Assembly: GCA_013146195.2 (NCBI GenBank)
Contig: CM028384.1
Location: 69,911,990-69,975,989 of the forward strand
Length of the DNA stretch: 64,000 nt
Reading direction: 5' to 3'
From: Codonopsis lanceolata
Lineage: Eukaryota; Streptophyta; Magnoliopsida; Asterales; Campanulaceae
The notes under the pieces are model-generated. The model was given only the letters and a program-made list of their open reading frames with translations. It made no database searches and was not told the origin of the DNA. Shown piece by piece: positions 55,915-64,000 of this stretch. Position 1 is the stretch's first letter, and each line of letters starts with the position of its first letter. The translations under genes and the position numbers were made by a program.

Positions 55915-56389
55915 GCTAACAATTCTGTAGATGGAATGCGCTTTATAGAGTTACAACATGAACGAAACGGTAGACTAGAGGGGTAGTGCACGCACAAGAA
56001 TGCAATGAGTGACACTAAAAAAATGTAGTGTAAGTTGTTGTTATTATTAAAGTAAAAAGAAAAAGTAGTGATAAAATGGTACAAAGATTTTATTAAAAGT
56101 AAAGTTTTATAATTTTTTTTAAACGAACTAAAAATGTAAAAAAAAGTATCTATATTGGCAAGTACTGTGTACGTATTATGAACTAACATATAGTATAATA
56201 TATATATTAAGTAGCGAATCTAAAGGTAAATTTCAGCGGTACCACAAATTAACATTATAATTTATTATGATAATTTTTTGTTATTATTCATGGAATTGAT
56301 TAGCAAATAATAAATTATTTATTTGACATTATTCAATGAGGAGTGATTTATTAAACATTACTTTTGTACAAATATTATTTTTTATCATG
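55915..56389. other. AT-rich spacer
   Basis: No feature recognised. Confidence 0.5.
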
Positions 56390-56620
56390 ATAAATTTACG
56401 TATCTCATATTGTTTAAAAATGAATTATTATTTTAAAAGTTTTTAACAAAATGACTTCTAATATTATTATCAAGTTAAATGTTAATTTTAAAAGTATTTA
56501 GATAAAAAAATTACTATTATTATTAATACAAAATATGTATCTCGCGTTAGCTAGAAACTTATGTTAATTTTAAAAGTATTTAGGTAAAAAATCGTTTAAT
56601 ATTAGTAACAATAAAAAAAA
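56390..56620. repeat. degenerate tandem repeat, partial array
   Basis: Three or four units of the same family as 1732-3345 (GTATCTCAT, TTGTTTAAAAATGAATTATT, TTTTAAAAGT). The array is interrupted by sequence including the CCTAGGCG element and resumes at 57476-57540 and 57830. Confidence 0.7.
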
Positions 56621-56881
56621 TTACAACCATGGAAGATATTAACAATATAATTATAATGTCCAAAAGTTATATTATTATTACAAAAAAAATATATCCCATA
56701 TTGTACCACTATGGTTATGCCACATCACCCAACTTTTGATATTGTTGAATCATCAAGCTTCCACATCACTTAAGTTGAAACATTTCATTTTCTAGCCATT
56801 AACTAAAAATAATAGTTAATAATAGTTAATATAATATTGTGATATTAATCATTTACTATTAATCTCTTCTATTGTTAATAA

Positions 56882-57453
56882 CAGTGTTCTAAAACTCCCC
56901 GTCTAGCTCCGCCTAAACCCCGCCTAGGCGCTAGGCCCTTCTCTACCGCCGCGACTTTCTTAGTGGCCGCCTAATCGACCAAGTCGGCGCTTAAGCCAAA
57001 CCTCGCCGACCTTAATTTATTTTTGTAGCTTTGATTTTGTAGCATGCGGTGACCAGAGAAGGAAGGGAATGTGAACTGGAGAAGGAATGAGGAGTGGTAA
57101 TGGTGAGGCAGAGATGGGGGTAACGGGGGGCGAACTTAAGTAATATCTTTTTTGGTTTTAGTTCTAAACTTGGCTAATTTATTGCTTTGGGGTTGTTGAG
57201 AATTATGATTAAGAGTAGATTTGTATATTTTTGTTCATTTTATAAATATAGACAAGTGTTTGATAAAATGACAAATATAAAAAAAATTAAATTTGTAGTC
57301 AATGTGTTTGATCTTTGATGTAAATTATCAAAAAATGGTAATTATGCCTTAAATCTAGGCCCCGCCTAGGTCCCGATTACGCCCCGACTAGTCCCCTAGG
57401 CGCTAGGCGCTAGTATGCCGCCTAGCGGCCGCCTAACGATTTTTAGAACCTTG
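56882..57453. mobile_element. GC-rich CCTAGGCG inverted-repeat element, copy 1
   Basis: Ends (CAGTG)TTCTAAAAC and, inverted, CCAAGGTTCTAAAAATCG. Both subterminal regions are GC-rich with many CGCCTAGGCGCTAGGC and GGCCGCC motifs, sharply unlike the AT-rich surroundings. The interior shares TTCTAAACTTGGCT, GTGTTTGATAAAATGACAAA and GTAGTCAATGTGTTTGATCT with the copy at 59275-59572. No genes. Confidence 0.75.
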
Positions 57454-57829
57454 GTTAATAATATATAGTGACAATCTTATGTAGAAAGACTTTAACTACC
57501 AACATCATTTCTTAACCAATGTGGGATAATATTATTAGATTGACATTGTGTGAGTACTTTACTCCAATGACTCACTTCTAACACTATATTTTAAACCTTA
57601 ATATCCTATTCATCCAAAACTCGATTTGGACAAATAAATATATCATTTTAATGCTCTCACCGAGTAGAATACATTTATACAATTATCTTTGTCAATAAAC
57701 AAATGACACGTAAACAAAATTCGGGCCTCAAGTTTCACAATTTATTTTACTAAAAACACTAATTTTTCAACAAGTATTAGGTGAGTACATTAACGATTTC
57801 TAAAATCAACATTAATTTATAATCAACGT

Positions 57830-58990
57830 AAGATGAATCTTTACTATAATTATCAATAAAAGTGATTTCACAAACATTAGACGAAAATTAATGTTGGTTT
57901 AAAAAGTATTTAGATAAATGACTTTTACTAAACTAACAAAAAAATATATGTTCACAATTGTTAGAAGTTGATGTTGGCTTTAAAAGTTCTTAGGAAAAAT
58001 CCTACCAATAAAAATGATTTGTTCCTCATTGGTTTCAAAGAATTATTTTAGTTTAAATTTTTTTAGATAAAATTCTTTTACTAACAATAGAAGAGATGTA
58101 TCTCACATTAGATAGAAAATAATGTTGGTTTCAAAAGTTTTAAGATCAAAGATTTCTACTATTATTATTAATAGAATAAATGTATCACACATTCGTTAGA
58201 AAATGATGTTGCTTTCAAAAGTTTTAAGATAAAAGACTTCTAATGACTTTTAAAACTAACAACAATTTATAACCAATATAAGAAACATCTCTTCTAATGG
58301 TAATATAAGTAGAGATGTATTTCATATTGATTATAAATTGATGTTGGTTTTAAATTTTTTTTGATAAAAGACTTCTACTTATCACCATAGAAAATATGTA
58401 TCTTACATTGTTTAGAAAAAAAATGTTAGTTTTGAAAGTCTTATGTAAAAGACTTCTACTCTTATTAACAATAAAATAGATGTATATCACATTATTTAAA
58501 AAGAAAAGTTAGATTTTAAAGTCTTTAAACTAAAGGCTTTCACTCTTACAATAGATGTATCTCACATTTGTTACAAAATATTTTACTATTATTAACAATA
58601 GAAAAGATATATCGCACATTGATTAGAACTTGATGTTGGATTTAAAAATACTATTATTAATTACCAATAGAAGAGATGTATCGTACATTGGTTAGAAAGT
58701 GATGTTGGTTTTCAAAGTCTTTTGATACAAGACTTCTACAATTATTACCAATAGAAGATGTATATCTCACATTGGTTAGAAAACGATGTTGATTTTAAAT
58801 TATTTTAGATTAGATAAAAGACGTACTTTTACTGTTATTAGCAATAGAAGAGATATGTCATACATGCATTTGCTATAAATTGATTTTGGTTTTAAATTAG
58901 TATTATTACAAATAAAAGATATATATTCTACATTGCTTAAAAAGTAATGTTGATTTTATAAGTTTTTAGATAAAAACAAATATACTTTTA
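57830..58990. repeat. degenerate tandem repeat, second array
   Basis: Units with AGATGTATCTCACATT, GATGTTGGTTTTAAA and GATAAAAGACTTCTAC, 50-90 bp apart. From 58385 the unit order and even small differences follow 1735-2680, showing common descent of whole segments rather than independent arrays. Confidence 0.85.
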
Positions 58991-59227
58991 TCATCAATAG
59001 AGATGATGAAAAAATAAGGAGAGTCGGTCTGCCGGAGAGAGAGAGAGAGAGAGAAGACAAAAAAGAAAGGAAAAAAAAATGGTTGCCGGTTTCCCAGATA
59101 AATAGAAGAAAGAAGAAGAAAAAAAATGAAGAAGAAGGGGGCTGTCTTGAGACTCATAATTTAGAATAAGAAGGGATTAGGGAGGATATGTTAGACTGTG
59201 AGTTGTAGGGGCAGTTGGTTGGTGGAG

Positions 59228-59229
<2 letters not shown>

Positions 59230-59273
<44 letters not shown>
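59230..59273. repeat. (TA)n microsatellite
   Basis: About 22 TA units, directly before the second CCTAGGCG element. A GAGAGA run at about 59034-59054 lies a little upstream. Confidence 0.95.
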
Positions 59274-59274
<1 letters not shown>

Positions 59275-59276
<2 letters not shown>

Positions 59277-59572
59277 TTCTAAACTTGGCTGGTTTATTGC
59301 TTTGGGGTTGTTGAAAATTGAGATTAATGATAGGTTTGTATATTTTTGTTCATTTTACACATATGGACAAGTGTTTGATAAAATGACAAAAATAAAAAAA
59401 ATTAAATTTGTAGTCAATGTGTTTGATCTTTGATGTAAATTATCAAAAAAAAAATGTAATTATGTCTTAATTCTAGGCCCTGGCTAGGCCCCGATTACGC
59501 CTCGACTAATCCCCTAGGCGCTAGGTACTAGTGTGCAGGCTAGCAACCGTCTAACGATTTTTAGAACCTTGT
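59275..59572. mobile_element. GC-rich CCTAGGCG element, copy 2 (left end lost)
   Basis: Matches the right half of copy 1, from TAGTTCTAAACTTGGCTGGT to TTTTTAGAACCTTG. The left half is missing or replaced by the TA microsatellite. Confidence 0.72.
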
Positions 59573-59793
59573 GTGTTGGAAGACACTATATGTTCCTTCA
59601 CTAAACAGTCAATTCATGCGGAATCAAATACACATTTTGACTCTATCACAAAACATACGATTGAATCCAAATGATTCGTAAAATGTTGAATTCGCTATAT
59701 ATTTGAACGATGTAATATTAATTTTACACATCAACGTTTAAATTTTAAATTAATAAACATTTTATGATTGACATTAATTTAATTTCAATCAAC

Positions 59794-60561
59794 AGGTAGG
59801 AACTAATCCATATGAAACCATTGAACTACCTTCTACAATTCGAAAGTGTCAAGACCTCAATGAATTAATAAGAGAAGTGTATCCACAACTGCATAGAGCT
59901 GAGACTTTTTTTGCGAAATTCTTAACAGAACGGACTATTTTATCTGCATGCAATGATGATATTAATAATATAAATGTTGAAGCATTGAAAATATTCCCCG
60001 AAAATGTCATTAGTTATCTATCGGCAGACAAAAACGTGGAAGATGATACGAGTGATCTGATCATGGTAAATAGATTCCCAATCGAATATTTGAACTCTTT
60101 GAATCCTCTTGGTCTCCCCCTTCAAACCTGCAATTGAAAATCGGTTGTCTAGTTATTTTGCTCAGGAATCTTGCCCCAAAGGATGGTCTCTGCAATGGAA
60201 CAAGACTGAGGGTAGTAAGATGTGTGCAGTAGATTATTGAAGCCGAAATATTAACGGAAGATAAAGTTGGAAGTTTGGTATTTATACCAAGAATTTCTCT
60301 TACCCCTTCTGCTTCTGAGCTTACCATTCCTATTACAAGACGACAATTTCCAATTAGGTTGGCGTTTGCAATGACTATAAATAAATCACAAGGCCAATCG
60401 GTTAAATTTGTCGGCATTGATCTTCGTACCCCAGTGTTTACTCATGGTCAATTATACGTTGCACTTTCCCAATGTATTACATTCGGTAGGATAATAATTC
60501 TCTTACCATCACAAGAAAAAACTTCGACAACAAATATAGTTTATCATATAGTTCTTCTATA
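59794..60561 (+). pseudogene. Helitron PIF1-like helicase, C-terminal part, broken
   Basis: C-terminal third of the helicase half of a Helitron Rep/Hel protein. It begins after a splice-acceptor-like CAATCAACAG, then TIELPSTIRKCQDLNELI, VYPQLH, FLTERTILSACNDDINNIN, and FPIEYLNSLNPLGLP. A one-base loss in a C-run near 60115-60122 shifts the frame; the next part reads LKIGCLVILLRNLAPKDGLC and NGTRLRVVRC, then a TAG near 60235. The final part restores the frame: SLVFIPRISLTPS, RRQFPIRLAFAMTINKSQGQ (helicase motif V region), HGQLYVALSQ (motif VI, where Ser-Arg is usual). The helicase unwinds DNA during rolling-circle transposition. ATP-binding motifs I and II lie upstream and are missing here. 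It is a relic. Confidence 0.9.
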
Positions 60562-60696
60562 GTGCTTCTACCACATGTATAAATTCCTATAATTTCAACT
60601 CTAAAATTAAAATGTTGTCATTTCATACACTATTACATCAAAATCATTTTTTATGATGATATAGTTTTTATCTAACACATACATGGTTTCAAATAG

Positions 60697-61187
60697 GTCA
60701 CTGCAACTCCATTTGACACTCCACCTGCATCTCCAACTCCACCTAATTGTTATGATTCTGATAATGTAGAGGAATTTGTAAGCACCCAAGTCATGTTTAG
60801 ATAAGTGTTAATAATTACATATAATACAAATTTTACAATTACATAATTTTATCTTACACATTGCTCCAAAATAGGTCCCAGCAACCCCACCTACAACTCC
60901 ACCTACAACTCCCCCAACAACTCTGACACCCCCTCCTCCATCTCAAATACTATTGTACGATGATACGTGGAACGATTCAAATTTTGTAAACAAGGCAGTA
61001 TTTTTTTTTTAATGTTTTAATTAGTTAATCACTTTTATGCATAAAATATAGTTAAATTAATATGTCTGAATCTTCTTTGTCTCATGTGTAGATGGAAATA
61101 CTGGACAGAGTTATTGCATATCGCGTTTCAAAACCAGAAATTGTTGTGAAACAAGATCCTCTAGAAGAAGATTATGTAGTGATATAA
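60697..61187 (+). pseudogene. three exon-like blocks after the Helitron helicase
   Basis: Three stretches, all in phase 0 with GT-AG borders: 60697-60777 (VTATPFDTPPASPTPPNCYD, SDNVEEF), 60875-60985 (VPATPPTTPPTTPPTTLTP, then YDDTWNDSNF) and 61092-61187 (MEILDRVIAYRVSKPEIVVK, EEDYVVI, TAA). The first two share a design (Pro/Thr repeats, then an acidic Asn/Asp tail ending in F before GT) and look like duplicated exons. The helicase frame ends with a stop at 60560-60562, so these may be a C-terminal extension used by splicing, or a separate captured gene. No domain recognised. Confidence 0.45.
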
Positions 61188-61422
61188 TTATGGTGGCCCA
61201 AGGTTTACCTCCAATTCAAATTTCTTAGTTTTTATTTGTTGTTAGTATTTCCTACCTCCTCCAATTGACTTCATCTTGGGTGGATATCGGAATCGATCGT
61301 GCGTCTTCTCTTTGGCAAAGAGAAATTTTATCATTGTCTCAAGCAACCTTAGTATTATTGTGTTCAAATGTATTTCTAAATTTTTTACTTCCTCTATTCC
61401 TAAGGAAGTATCATGTTTTAAT

Positions 61423-62062
61423 ATCTATACATATATAAAAAGAGATGAGTCAAATCTGGAAAGTTTCCACCAAAATACACTTTTCAGATTTGACAATATT
61501 TATATTTTGTATTAATATATCAGATTGCTTTGGAAAAGTAATCTTAATTTTTTGACTAATTTATTGTATAGATAAATTCATAAACTGTTTGACTTCTTTT
61601 ATATTGATTCATGGAGAAAATTAATTACAGAAATTGATAAACATCATGCCTATGTCAAAATTTAAGCATGATGTTTATCAATTTCTGTTATTAATTTTTT
61701 CCACGAATCAATATAAAAGAAAACAAACAGTTTTCGAATTTATATGTCGAATAAATTAGTGAAATAATTGGAATTACTTTATTCTCCATGTTATAAAAGA
61801 AGTCAAACAATTTACGAATTTATAAATAGTGCCAGAAATCAAGATTGTTAGGCGTGATGTTTATCAATTTATGTAATTAATTTTCTCCATGAATCAATAT
61901 AAAAAAAGTCATTATCTATATAATAAATTAGTCAAAAAATTAAGATTACTTTTCCAAAGCAATTTGATATTATAACAAAATATAAATTTTGCCAAATCTG
62001 GAAAGTGTATTTTGACGGAAACTTTTCAGATTTGGCTCATCTCTTTTTATATATGTATAGAT
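61423..62062. repeat. fold-back inverted repeat, about 640 bp
   Basis: The left arm (61423-61650) is inverted in the right arm (61851-62062), starting ATCTATACATATATAAAAAG and continuing through AAATCTG(G/A)AAAGTTTCC, GGAAAAGTAATCTTAATTTT and TTGATTCATGGAGAAAATTA with scattered differences. The middle holds a further inverted copy. No genes. A fold-back transposon or MITE dimer; no clean target duplication seen. Confidence 0.85.
61596..61719. repeat. 54-bp hairpin inside the fold-back element
   Basis: Arms 61596-61649 and 61666-61719 pair with three mismatches in 54, around a 16-base loop. If transcribed it would form a long, nearly perfect RNA hairpin suitable for Dicer-like processing; expression is unknown. 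Confidence 0.9.
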
Positions 62063-62088
62063 CTTACTCTATCCGTTTCTAAATAATA

Positions 62089-62346
62089 CTCCCTCCGTCC
62101 CTAAATTATCGTCCTCATTTCCTTTTTCGTCCGTCCCAAAATAATTGTCCACTTTGAAACTTATCTTTTTAGAACATCATTTTTACCATTTTACCCTTAC
62201 TTTTTCACCCTACTTTAATTATGGGCCACATACACATAGGTTTTAAAGGAAACTACACATTAAACCAATATTAATAATCCAGTCAAATAAGTTTTCTTAA
62301 ACGGTGCGCCGGATCAACAAGGACGATAAATTAGGGACGGAGGGAG
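62089..62346. mobile_element. Stowaway MITE (near-perfect ends)
   Basis: 258 bp, flanked by TA, ends CTCCCTCCGTCCCTAAATTA and inverted CTCCCTCCGTCCCTAATTTA. Same family and same length as 48956-49213 but in the other orientation. Confidence 0.93.
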
Positions 62347-62779
62347 TAATCATTTTTTACCTGGCACACCATTCATTGGATTAACAAACGATAATGATAA
62401 AAAGTTTTCTTTAATGTCATTGGATTAACAAATATGTAATCCCTGGTTTCACCCAAAGAATTCCCATTTGAAAAGTGTAATTATTAGAGAATATATTAAT
62501 TTCATTAAAGTTAGTCATAATTACAAAAATAATTAAACACAAATAATGTACTTAAAATGTTATAGAAATTGTAAGTATAATTTTTGAAAATACACTTTTT
62601 GAATGAAATATTCCAAAATAATATAGTGTATTCTTTGCATGAAACGGAGAGGGTATAAAATAGTAAAAGTGTTTCTTAAAAATTAAAATTAAAAAAAATG
62701 ATTATTTTGAAATAGATAAAAAAAAACGATGATAACTATTAAAAAACGGAGGGAGAATTGAGTAGGTAATAGTTTAAGG

Positions 62780-63085
62780 TCTCGTTTGGTGTAGCGTTTT
62801 GAAAACCAGCTTTTTCAAAATGCATCGTTTTTAAAACGCAGCATTTTCAAAACGCAGAGTTTTTAAAACACAACATTTTCAAAACGCAGTTTTATTTTTG
62901 TAAACACGTTTGAAAAATTATTTCAAAACGTTATTTTTTCATAAAAAAGAGTCGTTGTAAACGTAACATATTTTTAAAACGCTATAAATTGGAGTGTTTT
63001 AAAACACTATATTGAGACTTTTTTAAAGAAAGAACATAACATTTTTTATCAATATTTTAACCAAAACACTCCACCAAACAATCAC
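62780..63085. mobile_element. hAT-like MITE
   Basis: Ends TCTCGTTTGGTGTAGCGTTT and, inverted, TGATTGTTTGGTGGAGTGTT. The inside repeats TTTTCAAAACGCAG and GTTTTTAAAAC. About 305 bp; no clean target duplication seen. Confidence 0.65.
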
Positions 63086-63432
63086 TAACTCAGCATCATA
63101 TTCTAATGAATTATTGGAAGAAAGAGAGAGAGAGAGAGACGCAATTTTGTATGCTCCGTCTAGGATGTGACTCTGTCATATTCTCTTTGTTCACCAACAA
63201 GTTGACCCGATCTTTTCAAGATAATGATTATATTTTTTAATTTTTCTTTTTTTGGAATTGACCCGAACTAAGATTTCCATTATAAAATTAGCCAAACAAA
63301 ACCGGAAAACCCCCCAAAAGAGTAAGATCGGAGCCATTCCATTCAAATGCTCATATAAAATAACCATTTGACTTTTCTAAACACGGCCAACTTAGGACCC
63401 TCTCTCTCTTTTTCATTATCCTTTATTGTTTG

Positions 63433-63444
63433 CCTATAAATACA
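63433..63444 (+). promoter_or_regulatory. TATA box of SSL copy 3
   Basis: CTATAAATACAT 70 bp before the ATG. Upstream 63140-63500 is homologous to 30380-30800, including GTGACTCTGTCATATTCTCT (copy 1: GCGACTGTGTCACATTCTCT) and CATGGCCATAAC. Confidence 0.75.
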
Positions 63445-63503
63445 TCCATGGCCATAACCGGCAAGGTCACATAGTTAACAACTCCCGTAATTAACGAGAT
63501 AAT

Positions 63504-64000
63504 ATGCATACAGTCATGGCGAGCTCTAATTTTGTAAACAACATCCTTCCGGCTTTATACGTGATCGTTTTATTCTTCTTTTCTTCGTCTTCTTCGGTTT
63601 TATCTCTCCCAACAATTCAAAATCTTCCCGTCCCATCATTGGGTCCTCATAACTTTGCTTTCGACTCCATAGGCAGGGGACCTTACACCGGTGTCATGGA
63701 CGGTCGAATTCTCATGTACCAAAATTCAAGAAATAGATTTGTCAACTTTGCCTACACTTCCCCAAATAGGTAACTAGCTAACTATATTTTTCACTCAACA
63801 TGATTTAAACCCTCTTTGTGCACTCAACTCTTTTAGTGCACTCAATATTTATCATATTTAATTATCAATAACAAATTAACATTGATTTATTTGTTTTAGA
63901 ACGAGAGCACTATGTGATGGCGTTAAAACCCTCAACTTGTTATCCACCTGCGGCAGACCCTTAACTTTGGCATTCTTCCATCGCACAAGACAACTCTTCA
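63504..64000 (+). CDS. strictosidine-synthase-like protein (SSL copy 3), 5' part
   Basis: Exon 1 63504-63769 and the first 101 bp of exon 2 (63900-64000); the gene runs off the window. Introns are phase 2 with GT-AG borders, as in copy 2. Two in-frame start codons, 63504 and 63516; the second (MASSNFVNNILPALYVIVLF) matches the MARSN start of copy 1 and is the likelier. It is followed by a signal peptide and IQNLPVPSLGPHNFAFDSIG, RGPYTGVMDGRILMYQNSRN, FVNFAYTSPNR, then TRALCDGVKTLNLLSTCGRP LTLAFFHRTRQLF in exon 2. All visible sequence is intact, including the block lost in copy 1. Family role as for copy 2: a secretory beta-propeller related to strictosidine synthase, substrate unknown. The catalytic region lies outside the window. 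Confidence 0.9.

Overview
This window is plant nuclear DNA, almost certainly from a eudicot. It is AT-rich, its genes have introns, and it is packed with plant transposon families: Sirevirus-type and other Ty1/copia elements, long gypsy-type LTRs, L1-type LINEs, CACTA, Helitron, Stowaway and Tourist elements. No prokaryotic features are visible. The species cannot be named from the sequence. A run of 100 N at 27640-27739 marks a scaffold join, so order across it is not proven.

The only host genes I can support are three copies of a strictosidine-synthase-like (SSL) gene, predicted to be secreted or vacuolar six-bladed beta-propeller proteins. They are a plus-strand pseudogene at 30806-31970, an intact three-exon minus-strand gene at 39786-40980 (321 codons), and the first exon and a half of a plus-strand gene running off the window at 63504-64000. 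They share exon layout, intron phase, a TATA box and upstream and 3' sequence blocks, so they are duplicates of each other. A short captured exon (13332-13430) looks like part of a TFIIF-alpha-like gene.

Layout. 1-3.3 kb: broken Sirevirus piece on the minus strand, then a degenerate tandem repeat. 3.5-6.5 kb: CACTA-type end carrying a 5'-truncated LINE with a 13-bp target duplication. 6.48-18.12 kb: an 11.6-kb CACTA-like element with matching inverted ends, containing a 3.7-kb solo LTR with target duplication, gene fragments, a small inverted-repeat element and a truncated copia. 18.1-27.6 kb: LTR-like sequence, then a degraded Sirevirus up to the gap. 30-41 kb: SSL pseudogene, a deleted copia (with perfect target duplication) holding a solo LTR, a Tourist-like MITE, a Stowaway, and the intact SSL gene. 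43-51.5 kb: an inverted-repeat element with gypsy tails, then a head-to-tail series of non-autonomous Helitrons. 51.6-54.5 kb: an inverted-repeat element holding a long ATT microsatellite and a second LINE. 54.8-63 kb: MITEs, a second copy of the 1.7-3.3 kb tandem repeat, GC-rich CCTAGGCG elements, a Helitron helicase relic followed by three exon-like blocks, and a strong fold-back hairpin. 63.4-64 kb: promoter and start of the third SSL gene.

The genes do not form an operon or pathway that I can see. The SSL copies are the coherent unit; the rest is nested transposons of different ages.
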